Shown: in pieces, positions 8,585 to 17,894 of the stretch
Layout of the letters: each line of letters opens with the position of its first letter
How positions within the stretch are numbered: position 1 is the stretch's first letter
Origin: Caulobacter sp.
Lineage (GTDB): Bacteria; Pseudomonadota; Alphaproteobacteria; Caulobacterales; Caulobacteraceae
Direction: 5' to 3'
DNA: 47,592 nucleotides
Assembly (NCBI GenBank): GCA_030645575.1
Contig: JAUSMJ010000025.1
Location: 1-47,592, forward strand
Notes under the pieces: model-generated
Database searches by the model: none
What the model was told of the DNA's origin: nothing
What the model saw: only the letters and a program-made list of their open reading frames with translations
Translations under genes and position numbers: made by a program

Positions 8585-8863
8585 ATGACACGCTCAGTCT
8601 GGAAGGGCCCGTTTGTCGACGGTTACCTGCTGAAGAAGGCAGAGACCGCGCAAAACTCCGGCCGCAAGGATGTGATCAAGACCTGGTCGCGTCGCTCGAC
8701 CATCATGCCGCAGTTCGTCGGCCTGGTGTTCGGCGTCCACAATGGTCTCAAGCACGTGCCCGTCTCCGTGTCGGAAGACATGGTCGGCCACAAGCTTGGC
8801 GAATTCGCCCCGACGCGGAACTTCCCGGGTCACGCGGCCGACAAGAAGGCCAAGAGGAAGTAG
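8585..8863 (+). CDS. rpsS: 30S ribosomal protein S19
   Basis: 92 aa, standard length. It begins [20 protein letters not shown] and contains the conserved TWSRRSTI and [11 protein letters not shown] segments. S19 forms a complex with S13 in the 30S head near the A-site tRNA. rplV starts 1 nt after the TAG stop. Confidence 0.97.
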   Translation: MTRSVWKGPFVDGYLLKKAETAQNSGRKDVIKTWSRRSTIMPQFVGLVFGVHNGLKHVPVSVSEDMVGHKLGEFAPTRNFPGHAADKKAKRK

Positions 8864-8864
8864 C

Positions 8865-9245
8865 ATGTCGAAGAAAGCGAAAGCCCGTCGACTGCCCGCG
8901 ACCGAGGTCCAGGCCAAGGTGCGCACGCTGCGCACCGGCGCCCGGAAGCTCAACCTCGTGGCCCAGTCGATCCGCGGCCTGAAGGTGCAGCGCGCGCTGA
9001 ACGAACTCGAGTTCAGCCACAAGCGCATCGCCAAGGACGTCCGCAAGGCGCTCTACAGCGCCATCTCGAACGCCGAGAACAACCACAACCTGGACATCGA
9101 CTCGCTGGTCGTGTCCGAGGCCTTCGTGGGCAAGAACCTGGTGATGAAGCGCTTCTCCGCCCGCGCGCGGGGCCGCTCGTCGCGTATCGAGAAACCGTTC
9201 AGCGAACTCACCATCGTGGTTCGCGAACTGGGTGAGGCCGCCTGA
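8865..9245 (+). CDS. rplV: 50S ribosomal protein L22
   Basis: 126 aa. ATG 8865 gives [15 protein letters not shown], immediately after the rpsS stop; longer readings upstream overlap rpsS and are not supported. The conserved [19 protein letters not shown] and the C-terminal tunnel-loop region [13 protein letters not shown] are present. L22 lines the exit tunnel. The TGA stop overlaps the rpsC ATG (TGATG). Confidence 0.96.
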   Translation: MSKKAKARRLPATEVQAKVRTLRTGARKLNLVAQSIRGLKVQRALNELEFSHKRIAKDVRKALYSAISNAENNHNLDIDSLVVSEAFVGKNLVMKRFSARARGRSSRIEKPFSELTIVVRELGEAA

Positions 9246-10003
9246 TGGGTCAGAAAGTCAATCCGGTCGGGCTTCGGCTCGGCATCAACCGCACCTGGGA
9301 CAGCCGCTGGTTCGCCGACGGCAAGGAGTACGGGCGCCTTCTGCACGAGGACATCAAGGTCCGCCGTGAACTGAAGAAGCGTCTCTACCAGGCCGGCATC
9401 TCGCGGATCATCATCGAGCGTCCGCACAAGAAGTGCCGCGTGACCATCTATGCCGCGCGCCCCGGCGTGATCATCGGCAAGAAGGGCGCGGACATCGACA
9501 AGCTGCGCAAGGACATCGCGTCCATGGTCGGCGTCGAGGTTCACCTGAACATCGTCGAGATCCGCAAGCCCGAGACCGACGCCCAGCTGGTGGCCGAGAA
9601 CATCGCCCAGCAGCTCGAGCGCCGCGTCGCCTTCCGTCGCGCCATGAAGCGCACCATGCAGTCGACCATGCGTCTGGGCGCCAAGGGCGTGCGGATCAAC
9701 GTGGCCGGCCGTCTGGGCGGCGCTGAAATCGCGCGGATGGAATGGTACCGCGAAGGTCGCGTGCCGCTGCACACCCTGCGCGCGGACATCGACTACGGCT
9801 TCGCGGAAGCCAAGACCACCTACGGCATCATCGGCGTGAAGACCTGGATCTTCAAAGGCGAGGTGCTGGACCACGATCCCATGGCGCTGGACAAGCGCCT
9901 GGCCACTGAATCCGGCCCCGCCGGCGAAGGTGGTGGACGTGACCGTGACGATCGCGGACCCCGCGGCCCGCGCCGCGACCGCGGTCGCGGATCTGAGGCG
10001 TAA
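9245..10003 (+). CDS. rpsC: 30S ribosomal protein S3
   Basis: 252 aa. It begins [20 protein letters not shown]. The KH domain has the GXXG-type loop [14 protein letters not shown] (residues about 75-90), and the C-terminal S3 domain with [14 protein letters not shown] follows. The last 35 residues are a Gly/Arg/Asp-rich tail ([19 protein letters not shown]), probably disordered. S3 forms part of the mRNA entry tunnel helicase. rplP begins 5 nt downstream. Confidence 0.97.
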   Translation: MGQKVNPVGLRLGINRTWDSRWFADGKEYGRLLHEDIKVRRELKKRLYQAGISRIIIERPHKKCRVTIYAARPGVIIGKKGADIDKLRKDIASMVGVEVHLNIVEIRKPETDAQLVAENIAQQLERRVAFRRAMKRTMQSTMRLGAKGVRINVAGRLGGAEIARMEWYREGRVPLHTLRADIDYGFAEAKTTYGIIGVKTWIFKGEVLDHDPMALDKRLATESGPAGEGGGRDRDDRGPRGPRRDRGRGSEA

Positions 10004-10008
10004 CCGTC

Positions 10009-10440
10009 ATGCTGTCACCGAAGAAAACCAAGTACCGGAAGGCCTTCAAGGGCCGGATCCACGGCACCGCCAAGGGCGGCACCCTGCTGAATTTCGGCTC
10101 CTACGGCCTCAAGGCCGTTGAGCCGGAGCGCATCACGGCGCGCCAGATCGAAGCGGCTCGCCGCGCGATCACCCGCCACATGAAGCGCCAGGGCCGCGTC
10201 TGGATCCGGATCTTCCCGGACCTGCCCGTGTCCGACAAGCCCGCCGAAGTGCGGATGGGCAAGGGCAAGGGCGCCGTCGATTACTGGGCCGCCCGGGTTC
10301 ACCCCGGCCGCATCATGTTCGAGATCGACGGCGTCGCCGACGATATCGCCCGTGACGCGCTCAAGCTCGGCGCCGCCAAGCTGCCGATCAAGACCCGTAT
10401 CGTCGCCCGGATCGATTCCGGCCTGGCCGCGGAGCACTGA
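10009..10440 (+). CDS. rplP: 50S ribosomal protein L16
   Basis: 143 aa, close to the usual 136-143. It begins [19 protein letters not shown] and contains the signature [23 protein letters not shown]16 sits near the A-site and is needed for peptidyl-transferase maturation. rpmC follows after 2 nt. Confidence 0.97.
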   Translation: MLSPKKTKYRKAFKGRIHGTAKGGTLLNFGSYGLKAVEPERITARQIEAARRAITRHMKRQGRVWIRIFPDLPVSDKPAEVRMGKGKGAVDYWAARVHPGRIMFEIDGVADDIARDALKLGAAKLPIKTRIVARIDSGLAAEH

Positions 10441-10442
10441 AG

Positions 10443-10634
10443 ATGAAGATCGATGAAGTTCGGGGCTTCACCCCCGACCAGCTGGCCGAAGCCCTGCTGA
10501 ACCTGAAGAAGGAGCAGTTCAACCTGCGCTTCCAGGCGGCGACCGGCCAGGTCGAAAAGACCCACCGCGTGAACGAAATCCGCAAGGACATCGCGCGGAT
10601 CAAGACCGTTTTGCGCGCCAAGAAGGCCGCGTAG
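10443..10634 (+). CDS. rpmC: 50S ribosomal protein L29
   Basis: 63 aa, typical size. Two helices contain the conserved [15 protein letters not shown] and the [17 protein letters not shown] stretch (here [13 protein letters not shown]). L29 lies beside L23 at the tunnel exit. It is followed by rpsQ after 9 nt with an AGGAGA ribosome site. Confidence 0.96.
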   Translation: MKIDEVRGFTPDQLAEALLNLKKEQFNLRFQAATGQVEKTHRVNEIRKDIARIKTVLRAKKAA

Positions 10635-10643
10635 GAGACCGAT

Positions 10644-10883
10644 ATGCCCAAACGTATTCTTGAAGGCGTGGTCGTCTCCGACAAGGGCGACAAGACCGTG
10701 GTGGTGAAGGTCGAACGCACCTTCCTGCACCCGTTGCTGAAGAAGACCGTCCGCCGGTCGAAGAAGTATCATGCGCACGATGAAGCCAACGCCCACAAGG
10801 CCGGCGAGATCGTCAAGATCGTTGAGTGCGCGCCGAAGTCCAAACTGAAGACCTGGGAAGTCCTTCCCAAGGCCGTCAGCTAG
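10644..10883 (+). CDS. rpsQ: 30S ribosomal protein S17
   Basis: 79 aa, standard. An OB-fold protein with [20 protein letters not shown] and [10 protein letters not shown], the conserved S17 signature. It binds 16S rRNA early in 30S assembly. It is the last gene of the S10 part of the cluster. Only 20 nt separate it from rplN, and no promoter is evident there. Confidence 0.96.
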   Translation: MPKRILEGVVVSDKGDKTVVVKVERTFLHPLLKKTVRRSKKYHAHDEANAHKAGEIVKIVECAPKSKLKTWEVLPKAVS

Positions 10884-10903
10884 TTTCTGGAAGGTATTAA
10901 GCC

Positions 10904-11272
10904 ATGATCCAGATGCAGACTAACCTGGAAGTCGCCGATAATTCGGGCGCGCGCCGGGTCATGTGCATCAAGGTGCTTGGCGGCGCCAAGCGCCGCTACG
11001 CACACGTCGGGGACAAGATCGTTGTCTCCGTCAAGGAAGCCATTCCGCGCGGCCGCGTGAAGAAGGGCGATGTGCTGCAAGCCATCGTCGTTCGCACGTC
11101 CTCGGCCATCAAGCGCAAGGACGGTTCGGTCATCCGCTTCGACAAGAACGCGGCCGTGATCGTCAACAAGCAGGCGGAGCCGATCGGCACGCGGATCTTC
11201 GGCCCGGTTCCCCGCGAACTGCGCGCCAAGAACCACATGAAGATCATCTCCCTCGCGCCGGAGGTGCTGTAA
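10904..11272 (+). CDS. rplN: 50S ribosomal protein L14
   Basis: 122 aa. It begins [24 protein letters not shown], the diagnostic L14 start, and ends [10 protein letters not shown]. It lies at the subunit interface and contacts 16S rRNA. First gene of the spc-like segment. Its TAA stop overlaps the rplX start by 1 nt (TAATG). Confidence 0.97.
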   Translation: MIQMQTNLEVADNSGARRVMCIKVLGGAKRRYAHVGDKIVVSVKEAIPRGRVKKGDVLQAIVVRTSSAIKRKDGSVIRFDKNAAVIVNKQAEPIGTRIFGPVPRELRAKNHMKIISLAPEVL

Positions 11273-11586
11273 TGGCGGCCAAGATCAAGAAGGGCGACAA
11301 GGTCGTCCTCCTCACCGGCAAGGACAAGGGTAAGTCCGGCGCCGTCGTTCGCGTCCTCCCGAAGGAAGAGCGCGTCGTCGTCGGCGGGCTCAACATGGTC
11401 CAGCGCCACACCAAGCCGACCCAGGCGGATCCGCAGGGCGGCATCAAACACAAGGAAGCGCCGGTGCACGTGTCGAACGTGGCCATCGTCGATTCCAACG
11501 GCAAACCCACCCGCGTCGGCTTCCGCATGGACGGCGACAAGAAGGTGCGTTTCGCCAAGACCACGGGCGAGGCGATCAATGGCTGA
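11272..11586 (+). CDS. rplX: 50S ribosomal protein L24
   Basis: 104 aa. ATG 11272 gives [21 protein letters not shown], a KOW motif at the N-terminus. [20 protein letters not shown] is also conserved. L24 is one of the two initiators of 50S assembly. The 3' end overlaps rplE by 8 nt in another frame, suggesting coupled translation. Confidence 0.96.
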   Translation: MAAKIKKGDKVVLLTGKDKGKSGAVVRVLPKEERVVVGGLNMVQRHTKPTQADPQGGIKHKEAPVHVSNVAIVDSNGKPTRVGFRMDGDKKVRFAKTTGEAING

Positions 11587-12136
11587 TCAAGCTTACGAAC
11601 CCCGGATGAAGACCATCTATCGTGAACGCATCCGCGCCACGATGAAGGAACAGTTCGGCTATTCCAACGAGATGCAGGTTCCCAAACTGGACAAGATCGT
11701 CCTGAACATGGGCATCGGCGAAGCGGTCGCGGACTCCAAGAAGGCCGCCACGGCGATGAAGGATCTGGCGGCGATCGCCGGCCAGAAGCCCGTCGGAACC
11801 AAGGCCCGCCTGTCCGTCGCCCAGTTCAAGATCCGGGAAGGCATGACCATCGGCGCCAAGGTCACCCTGCGCGCCGACCGCATGTACGAGTTCCTCGATC
11901 GCCTGATCACCATCGCCCTTCCGCGGGTGAAGGATTTCCGGGGGCTCAACGGCAAGAGCTTTGACGGCCGTGGCAACTTCGCCATGGGCCTGAAGGAGCA
12001 CATCGTGTTCCCCGAGATCAACTACGACCAGATCGATCAGATCTGGGGCATGGACATCATCGTTTGCACCACTGCGAAGACCGACGACGAAGCGCGCGCG
12101 CTTCTCAAGGAATTCCAGTTCCCGTTCACCGCGTAA
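11579..12136 (+). CDS. rplE: 50S ribosomal protein L5
   Basis: 185 aa. It contains [16 protein letters not shown], the P-site loop region [15 protein letters not shown], and [20 protein letters not shown]5 binds 5S rRNA and makes the B1b bridge with S13. The start lies inside the end of rplX. rpsN follows after 21 nt with a GGAAGGAAAG ribosome site. Confidence 0.97.
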   Translation: MADQAYEPRMKTIYRERIRATMKEQFGYSNEMQVPKLDKIVLNMGIGEAVADSKKAATAMKDLAAIAGQKPVGTKARLSVAQFKIREGMTIGAKVTLRADRMYEFLDRLITIALPRVKDFRGLNGKSFDGRGNFAMGLKEHIVFPEINYDQIDQIWGMDIIVCTTAKTDDEARALLKEFQFPFTA

Positions 12137-12157
12137 CGGACGGGAAGGAAAGAACTC

Positions 12158-12463
12158 ATGGCCAAGAAAAGCGCCGTCAACCGTAACGAGATGGTCAAGA
12201 AGCTCGTCAAGCAGTACGCCGCCAAGCGCGCCGCGCTGAAGGCTGTCGCCAATGACGAGACCCTGCCGCTCGAAGATCGTTTCGATGCCCGGCTGAAGCT
12301 GGCGAAGCTGCCGCGGAATTCCGCCGCCAACCGCATCCGTAACCGGTGCGAGGTGACGGGTCGTCCGCGCGCCTACTATCGCAAGCTGAAGATGAGCCGG
12401 ATCGCCCTGCGTGAGCTTGGCTCCGCCGGACTGATCCCCGGCCTCGTCAAGTCGAGCTGGTAA
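12158..12463 (+). CDS. rpsN: 30S ribosomal protein S14 (zinc-free type)
   Basis: 101 aa, the long form of S14. It begins [20 protein letters not shown] and contains the signature [20 protein letters not shown]. The two CxxC zinc knuckles of short S14 are absent, as expected for the long class found in most proteobacteria. It binds the 30S head. Confidence 0.96.
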   Translation: MAKKSAVNRNEMVKKLVKQYAAKRAALKAVANDETLPLEDRFDARLKLAKLPRNSAANRIRNRCEVTGRPRAYYRKLKMSRIALRELGSAGLIPGLVKSSW

Positions 12464-12478
12464 GGGAGGGATCGTAAA

Positions 12479-12874
12479 ATGGTCAACGACCCCATTGGCG
12501 ATATGATCGCCCGCATTAGAAACGCCGCCATGCGCAAGCGGGCGAAAGTCTCCACCCCGGCCTCGAAGATGCGCGCGCGCGTCCTCGATGTGCTGACGGG
12601 CGAGGGCTACATCCGCGGCTACTCGCTGGTCGAGAAGCCCGGCGCGTTCCCCGAATTCGAGATCGAGCTCAAGTACTTCGACAACGAGCCCGTGATCGTC
12701 GAGATCGCCCGCGTGTCCAAGCCTGGCCGCCGGGTCTACTCCTCGATCAAGGATCTCAAGCCGATCAAGAACGGCCTGGGCATCTCGATCCTGTCGACGC
12801 CCAAGGGCGTCATGTCCGACACCGCCGCCCGCGACGCCAATGTCGGCGGCGAAGTGCTCTGCAGGGTCTACTGA
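12479..12874 (+). CDS. rpsH: 30S ribosomal protein S8
   Basis: 131 aa, standard length. It contains [13 protein letters not shown] and the C-terminal [20 protein letters not shown] signature. In E. coli S8 is the translational repressor of the spc operon; whether this holds here is not visible. The ribosome site is GGGAGGG, 12 nt upstream. Confidence 0.97.
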   Translation: MVNDPIGDMIARIRNAAMRKRAKVSTPASKMRARVLDVLTGEGYIRGYSLVEKPGAFPEFEIELKYFDNEPVIVEIARVSKPGRRVYSSIKDLKPIKNGLGISILSTPKGVMSDTAARDANVGGEVLCRVY

Positions 12875-12875
12875 T

Positions 12876-13409
12876 ATGAGCCGTATTGGAAAGAAGACCG
12901 TTCCGGTGCCCGCAGGGGTCACCGTCACGCTCGACGGCCAGACGGTCACGGTGAAGGGCCCCAAGGGCCAGCTCGCCTGGACCATCGTCGACGAGATCGA
13001 GATCAAGCAGGACGGCGGCGAGCTCACCCTCGTCCCGACCAGCCAGAGCCAGCGCGCCCGTTCGATGTGGGGTCTGTCCCGCACGCTGGTCGCCAACATG
13101 GTCCAGGGCGTCACCCAGGGCTTCGAGGAAACCCTCGAGCTGGTGGGCGTCGGCTACCGCGCCGCGCTGAAGGGGTCCGACCTTTCGCTGCAGCTCGGCT
13201 TCAGCCACGACGTCGAGATCCCCGCTCCGGGCGGCATCACCTTCGCGGTGCCCAAGCAGACCGAAGTCAAGATCGCCGGCATCGACAAGCAGCTGGTCGG
13301 TGAAACCGCGGCCAAGATCCGCCGCATCCGTCCGCCGGAACCCTATAAGGGCAAGGGCGTGCGGTATGCGGGCGAAAAGGTCCGCCGCAAGGAAGGCAAG
13401 AAGAAGTAG
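12876..13409 (+). CDS. rplF: 50S ribosomal protein L6
   Basis: 177 aa. ATG 12876 gives [21 protein letters not shown], right after the rpsH stop. Two related L6 folds are visible. The second ends with the signature [17 protein letters not shown]6 lies near the factor-binding centre of the 50S subunit. rplR starts 2 nt later. Confidence 0.97.
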   Translation: MSRIGKKTVPVPAGVTVTLDGQTVTVKGPKGQLAWTIVDEIEIKQDGGELTLVPTSQSQRARSMWGLSRTLVANMVQGVTQGFEETLELVGVGYRAALKGSDLSLQLGFSHDVEIPAPGGITFAVPKQTEVKIAGIDKQLVGETAAKIRRIRPPEPYKGKGVRYAGEKVRRKEGKKK

Positions 13410-13411
13410 TC

Positions 13412-13768
13412 ATGGCGCTCTCTCCTCGCGAATCCCATGCGCGCCGCGCCCAGCGTACGCGCACGCGCCTCAAGGCGCTGTCGACCGGTCGTCCGCGTTT
13501 GTCGGTCTTCCGTTCGAGCAAGAACATCTACGCCCAGATCATCGATGATGAGAACGGCGTGACCCTGGCGGCCGCTTCCTCGCTTGAAGGCGGCAAGGAC
13601 GCCAAGGGCGCGGACAAGGACGCCGCCGCCCTGGTCGGCAAGCTCGTCGCCGAACGGGCGATCGAAAAGGGCGTCAAGGACGTCGTCTTCGATCGCGGCG
13701 GTTTCATCTATCACGGCCGGATCAAGGCGCTGGCGGATGCCGCGCGTGAAGCCGGTCTGAACTTCTAA
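13412..13768 (+). CDS. rplR: 50S ribosomal protein L18
   Basis: 118 aa. It contains [20 protein letters not shown] and the C-terminal [25 protein letters not shown], both diagnostic. L18 binds 5S rRNA together with L5. rpsE follows after 13 nt. Confidence 0.97.
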   Translation: MALSPRESHARRAQRTRTRLKALSTGRPRLSVFRSSKNIYAQIIDDENGVTLAAASSLEGGKDAKGADKDAAALVGKLVAERAIEKGVKDVVFDRGGFIYHGRIKALADAAREAGLNF

Positions 13769-13781
13769 GGGAACCCAGCAC

Positions 13782-14390
13782 ATGGCTCGTGAACCCCGCA
13801 GTGGTGGTGGTGGCGGCGAAGGCCGGAACCGCCGGGACCGCAACGCCCCGTCCGACGATCGCGCCGACAGCGACATCGTCGAGAAGCTGGTGCACATCAA
13901 CCGCGTCGCCGCGACCGTGAAGGGTGGCCGTCGCTTCAGCTTCGCCGCCCTGATGGTGGTCGGCGACCAGAAGGGCCGCGTCGGCTACGGACATGGCAAG
14001 GCGCGTGAAGTGCCGGAAGCCATCCGCAAGGCGACCGAAGAAGCCAAGAAGACGATGATCCGCGTGCCGCTGCGCGAATCCCGCACGCTGCACCACGACG
14101 GCAATGGCCGTTGGGGCGCCGGCAAGGTGATGGTCCGCGCGGCGCCTCCGGGCACCGGCGTCATCGCCGGCGGTCCGATGCGCGCGGTGCTCGAAACCCT
14201 CGGCGTCCAGGACGTCGTGGGCAAGTCGACCGGCTCGTCCAACCCCTACAACATGGTCCGCGCCACGTTCGAGGCGCTCAAGGCCCAGTCCTCGCCCCGC
14301 CAGATCGCCGCCAAGCGCGGCAAGAAGGTCAGCGATGTCCTGGGCCGCCGGGCCGACGGCGCTTCGGCGCCGGACGCGATCGAGGGCTAG
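13782..14390 (+). CDS. rpsE: 30S ribosomal protein S5
   Basis: 202 aa, longer than E. coli S5 (167 aa). The extra length is an N-terminal Gly/Arg/Asp-rich extension (residues 1-25) and a C-terminal tail after VSDVLGRR. The core has [17 protein letters not shown] and the [11 protein letters not shown] motif. S5 affects translational accuracy. rpmD follows after 3 nt. Confidence 0.96.
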   Translation: MAREPRSGGGGGEGRNRRDRNAPSDDRADSDIVEKLVHINRVAATVKGGRRFSFAALMVVGDQKGRVGYGHGKAREVPEAIRKATEEAKKTMIRVPLRESRTLHHDGNGRWGAGKVMVRAAPPGTGVIAGGPMRAVLETLGVQDVVGKSTGSSNPYNMVRATFEALKAQSSPRQIAAKRGKKVSDVLGRRADGASAPDAIEG

Positions 14391-14393
14391 ATC

Positions 14394-14579
14394 ATGGCTG
14401 AGAAGAAAACCGTCACCGTCCGCCAGACGGCCAGCCCGCTGCGCCGCAAGGGCGACCAGCGCGCCACGCTGTCGGGCCTGGGCCTGAACAAGATCGGCCG
14501 CACGCGCGTGCTGGAAGACACCCCGTCGATCCGCGGGATGATCGCCAAGGTCGCGCACATGGTCGAGGTCGTGGATTAA
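14394..14579 (+). CDS. rpmD: 50S ribosomal protein L30
   Basis: 61 aa, typical. It contains [20 protein letters not shown] and the helix [12 protein letters not shown]. The gene is followed not by rplO directly but by a 186-nt spacer carrying a palindromic repeat element, an interruption of the usual tight spc order. Confidence 0.95.
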   Translation: MAEKKTVTVRQTASPLRRKGDQRATLSGLGLNKIGRTRVLEDTPSIRGMIAKVAHMVEVVD

Positions 14580-14588
14580 CCTGCTTTT

Positions 14589-14699
14589 CCCTCCCCCTTG
14601 TGGGGAGGGTGGACGGGCGAAGCCCGGACGGGTGGGGGTGTTCGACACTTCCCCACCCTGGCCGGCAAGCCGGCCTTTCCCTCCCCATGAAGGGGAGGG
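14589..14699. repeat. Palindromic intergenic repeat inside the spc operon
   Basis: Two copies of the hairpin CCCTCCCC-N5-GGGGAGGG (14589-14609 and 14679-14699) flank a centre with GGGCGAAGCCC (14615-14625), complementary GGTGGGG/CCCCACC tracts and GCCGGCAAGCCGGC (14661-14674). The outer arms are inverted copies, so the whole element can fold back. It resembles REP/BIME-type elements that normally sit between transcription units. Here it lies between rpmD and rplO. Confidence 0.85.
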
Positions 14700-14765
14700 A
14701 GGGACATAAAATCAGCCGAGTCCGGGTTTCACCCGGGCGCCATATCTCCAAGGAGAGGCACTCAA

Positions 14766-15257
14766 ATGACCAAGCTCAACGAACTGGCTCCGGCCGAAGG
14801 CTCGACCAAGAACCGCATGCGCGTTGGCCGCGGCCCGGGTTCGGGCAAGGGCAAGACCGCCGGCCGCGGCGTCAAGGGCCAGAAGGCCCGCAGTGGCGTC
14901 GCCCTCGGCGGCTTCGAAGGCGGCCAGATGCCGCTGCACATGCGCATGCCCAAGCGCGGCTTCAACAACCCCAACGCCAAGAAGCTGGTGGAAGTGAACT
15001 TCTGGCGTCTCGAGCAGGCGATCGCCGCTGGCAAGCTCGACGCCAAGAAGGCCATCGACGCCGACGCCCTGGTGGCCGCCGGCGTGATCCGCCGCAAGCT
15101 GGACGGCGTCAAGCTGCTGGGCAAGGGCGAGCTGACCAGCAAGATCGAGATCACCGTCTATCACGCCTCGGCCACCGCCCAGGCGGCGATCGAGAAGGTC
15201 GGCGGCAAGCTGACCCTGACCCGTCCGGCCAAGGTCGAAGCTGAAGCCCAAGCCTGA
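14766..15257 (+). CDS. rplO: 50S ribosomal protein L15
   Basis: 163 aa. It begins [30 protein letters not shown], including the Gly/Arg-rich N-terminal arm that threads into 23S rRNA, then [16 protein letters not shown]15 is a late-assembly protein. It has its own strong ribosome site (AAGGAGAG), needed because the repeat separates it from rpmD. secY follows after 79 nt. Confidence 0.96.
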   Translation: MTKLNELAPAEGSTKNRMRVGRGPGSGKGKTAGRGVKGQKARSGVALGGFEGGQMPLHMRMPKRGFNNPNAKKLVEVNFWRLEQAIAAGKLDAKKAIDADALVAAGVIRRKLDGVKLLGKGELTSKIEITVYHASATAQAAIEKVGGKLTLTRPAKVEAEAQA

Positions 15258-15336
15258 CACAGGCAGGCGGAGCCGGGTGACAACGCCCGGCGCCGTCCCT
15301 ATTTGTGACGCTCCATAAAGAGTCGCGGGGACCTAC

Positions 15337-16698
15337 ATGGCTTCGGCCGCCGAGCAGCTAGCCGCAAACCTCAACTTCGGCGCCTTCCAGAAGGCGACGG
15401 AGCTGCAGAAGCGCATCATGTTCACCCTGATCGCGATGGTCGTCTATCGCCTGGGCACCTACATCCCGATCCCCGGCATCGACCCGGCGGCCTTCGCCCA
15501 GGCGTTCACGCGCCAGAGCGAGGGCGTGCTGGGCATGTTCAACATGTTCTCGGGCGGCGCCGTCGAGCGGATGGCCATCTTCGCCCTGAACGTGATGCCC
15601 TATATCTCGGCCTCGATCATCGTGCAGCTGCTGGGGACGGTCTATCCGCCCTGGGAAAAGCTGCGCAAGGAAGGCGGGGAGGCGGGCCGCAAGACCCTCA
15701 ACCAGTACACCCGCTATCTGACCGTGGTGCTGGCCCTGTTCCAGTCGGCCGGCATCGCCTTCGGCCTGCAGAACAGCCCGGGCGTGGTCGATCCCAATAT
15801 CGCGCCGCTGTTCTTCATTGTCTCGACGGTCGTCACGCTCACGGGCGGCACCCTGTTCCTGATGTGGCTGGGCGAGCAGATCACCAGTCGGGGCGTCGGC
15901 AACGGCGTCAGCCTGATCATCTTCGCCGGCATCGTGGCCGTGCTGCCGCGCAGCGTCTGGCAGCTGCTGCAACAGGTCCAGGTCGGGGCGATCAACGGCG
16001 TCGCGGTGCTGCTTCTGGTGGCCATGGCGGTCGGGGTGATCCTGGCCATCGTGTTCATGGAACGCTCGCAGCGCCGTCTGCTGATCCAGTATCCCAAGCA
16101 GCAGCGCGGTAACCGCATGGTCGGCGGCGAAAGCTCGTTCCTGCCGCTGAAGATCAACACCTCGGGCGTGATCCCGCCGATCTTCGCCTCGTCGCTGCTG
16201 CTGTTGCCGGCCACGGCCATGGGCTTCGTCGCCTCGGCCAACCTGCCGGGCTGGCTGCAGTGGCTGCCGACCGTGGTGGGCCAGCTGCAGCACGGCCAGC
16301 CGCTGTTCATGCTGTTTTACGGCGGCCTGATCGTGTTCTTCTGCTTCTTCTACACCTCGGTGGTGTTCAATCCCGACGACACGGCCGAGAACCTGCGCAA
16401 GTACGGCGGCTTCCTGCCTGGCATCCGGCCCGGCAAGCGCACGGCGGAATATCTCGACTTCGTCCTGACGCGCCTGACCGTGATCGGCGCGGCCTACATC
16501 GCCGCGGTCTGTCTGCTGCCCGAGTTCATGATCAGCTTCATGGGCAGCCCGCAGCAGACGCGGGCGCTGGGCGGCACCTCGATCCTGATCGTGGTCTCGG
16601 TGACCATGGACACGGTGGCGCAGATCCAGTCGCACCTTCTGGCCCACCAGTACGAGGGCCTGATCAAGAAATCGAAGTTGCGGGGTGGTCGGAAGTAG
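15337..16698 (+). CDS. secY: Protein translocase subunit SecY
   Basis: 453 aa with ten predicted transmembrane segments. SecY signatures include the plug/TM2 region SGGAVERMAIFALNVMPYISA, GNGVSLIIFAGI, and the C-terminal FYTSVVFNPDDTAENLRKYGGF before the final helices. It forms the protein-conducting channel in the inner membrane with SecE and SecG. Linkage with ribosomal genes is ancestral. adk follows after 55 nt. Confidence 0.98.
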   Translation: MASAAEQLAANLNFGAFQKATELQKRIMFTLIAMVVYRLGTYIPIPGIDPAAFAQAFTRQSEGVLGMFNMFSGGAVERMAIFALNVMPYISASIIVQLLGTVYPPWEKLRKEGGEAGRKTLNQYTRYLTVVLALFQSAGIAFGLQNSPGVVDPNIAPLFFIVSTVVTLTGGTLFLMWLGEQITSRGVGNGVSLIIFAGIVAVLPRSVWQLLQQVQVGAINGVAVLLLVAMAVGVILAIVFMERSQRRLLIQYPKQQRGNRMVGGESSFLPLKINTSGVIPPIFASSLLLLPATAMGFVASANLPGWLQWLPTVVGQLQHGQPLFMLFYGGLIVFFCFFYTSVVFNPDDTAENLRKYGGFLPGIRPGKRTAEYLDFVLTRLTVIGAAYIAAVCLLPEFMISFMGSPQQTRALGGTSILIVVSVTMDTVAQIQSHLLAHQYEGLIKKSKLRGGRK

Positions 16699-16753
16699 GC
16701 CGCGTGTTCGGAAGGGCGCCGCGACGCAAGATCGGGGCGAGGGGAGAGTACGG

Positions 16754-17326
16754 ATGAATCTGATCCTGTTCGGCCCGCCGGGGTGCGGCAAGGGCACCCA
16801 GGCCAAGCGGCTTGTCGAGGAACGGGGCATGGTCCAGCTCTCGACGGGCGACATGCTGCGGGCGGCGATCGCCTCGGGCTCCGAGCTCGGCGAGCGGGTC
16901 AAGGGCGTGCTGGCGCGGGGGGATCTGGTCTCCGACGAGATCGTCATCGCCCTGATCGAGGAGCGGTTGCCGGAGGCGGAAGCCGCGGGCGGGGCCATCT
17001 TCGACGGCTTTCCGCGCACCGTGGCCCAGGCCGAGGCGCTCGATTCGATGCTGGCCGGGCGGGGGACGAAGATCGACCTCGTCCTGCGCCTGCTGGTCGA
17101 TGAACCGGTCCTGCTGGAGCGGGTCACCGGCCGATTCGAACAACAGGGCCGACCGGATGACAATCCGGAGACCTTCAAGACCCGTCTGGGGGCCTACAAT
17201 GCCCAGACGGCCCCGCTGCTGCCCTATTACGAAGGGCAGGGCAAATTGACGGCCGTTGACGGCATGGGCTCGATGGAGGCGGTTTCCGCCGCGATCCGGT
17301 CCGCGCTGGAAACGGTTGGAAGCTGA
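16754..17326 (+). CDS. adk: Adenylate kinase
   Basis: 190 aa. ATG 16754 gives MNLILFGPPGCGKGTQAKRL, with the P-loop at residues 7-15. FDGFPRT and the AMP-binding STGDMLR are present. The LID domain is the short form, running directly from RVTGRF to RPDDNPE, with no zinc cysteines. It interconverts ATP + AMP and 2 ADP. It ends the secY transcription unit; a weak terminator and a new promoter follow. Confidence 0.97.
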   Translation: MNLILFGPPGCGKGTQAKRLVEERGMVQLSTGDMLRAAIASGSELGERVKGVLARGDLVSDEIVIALIEERLPEAEAAGGAIFDGFPRTVAQAEALDSMLAGRGTKIDLVLRLLVDEPVLLERVTGRFEQQGRPDDNPETFKTRLGAYNAQTAPLLPYYEGQGKLTAVDGMGSMEAVSAAIRSALETVGS

Positions 17327-17327
17327 G

Positions 17328-17357
17328 CCGGACAGGTTGAAAATCAACCTTTTCCGG
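17328..17357 (+). terminator. Weak terminator after adk
   Basis: GGTTGA-AAA-TCAACC (17335-17349) followed by TTTT, flanked by outer CCGGA/TCCGG that extend the fold. It lies directly after the adk stop and immediately before the rpsM promoter, so it may partly insulate the two units. The 6-bp core stem is short, so termination may be incomplete. Confidence 0.55.
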
Positions 17358-17359
17358 CA

Positions 17360-17387
17360 TTGACGGAAGCGCAACGATCCCTATAAC
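17360..17387 (+). promoter_or_regulatory. Promoter of the rpsM-rpsK-rpoA-rplQ unit with overlapping dyad
   Basis: TTGACG (17360-17365), a 16-nt spacer, TATAAC (17382-17387): near-consensus for the housekeeping sigma factor. A perfect 9-bp inverted repeat, GGAAGCGCA (17365-17373) and TGCGCTTCC (17390-17398), brackets the -10 element symmetrically. The right arm falls at the expected transcription start. The dyad could be an operator or a 5' RNA element; nothing identifies the binding factor. Confidence 0.75.
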
Positions 17388-17513
17388 GGTGCGCTTCCGC
17401 GAAAGGCGCGACTCCCGCGTCGGCTCGAAGTGCAAGCTGAGGGCCGGTGCGCTAGTGGCGTCTCGTTTTGCGCGTGCGCCCAAAGGGGCGCGATAAGACA
17501 GAGAGATTTAGGC

Positions 17514-17882
17514 TTGGCTCGTATCGCAGGCGTCAACATTCCGACGAACAAGCGCGTGGTTATCGCGCTGCAGTACATCCATGGCATCGGCCAGAAGTCC
17601 GCCAAGGACATCGTCGCCAGGGTGGGCATCGAAGATGCGCGCCGGGTGAACCAGCTGACCGACGCCGAGGTCCTGCAAATCCGTGAAGCCATCGACAAGG
17701 ACTTCACCGTCGAGGGCGACCTTCGCCGCGAGACATCGACCAACATCAAGCGCCTGATGGACCTGGCCTGCTACCGCGGCCTGCGTCACCGCAAGGGCCT
17801 GCCGGTCCGCGGTCAGCGCACCCACACGAACGCCCGCACCCGCAAGGGTCCGGCCAAGCCGATCGCCGGCAAGAAGAAGTAA
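17514..17882 (+). CDS. rpsM: 30S ribosomal protein S13
   Basis: 122 aa starting with TTG at 17514 ([20 protein letters not shown]). No ATG or GTG fits the conserved S13 N-terminus, and a longer reading from 17430 would add unconserved residues. The signatures [10 protein letters not shown] and [16 protein letters not shown] are present. S13 contacts the P-site tRNA and L5. The ribosome site is poor (GAGAGATTTAGGC), so initiation is probably weak or regulated; the leader from the predicted start is about 120 nt. Confidence 0.95.
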   Translation: MARIAGVNIPTNKRVVIALQYIHGIGQKSAKDIVARVGIEDARRVNQLTDAEVLQIREAIDKDFTVEGDLRRETSTNIKRLMDLACYRGLRHRKGLPVRGQRTHTNARTRKGPAKPIAGKKK

Positions 17883-17894
17883 GAGAGAGCCTCG

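Noticed and set aside
15358..17178. A 606-codon open frame on the minus strand opposite secY and adk
   Set aside because: High GC content produces long antisense frames; the plus strand holds secY and adk, both certain.
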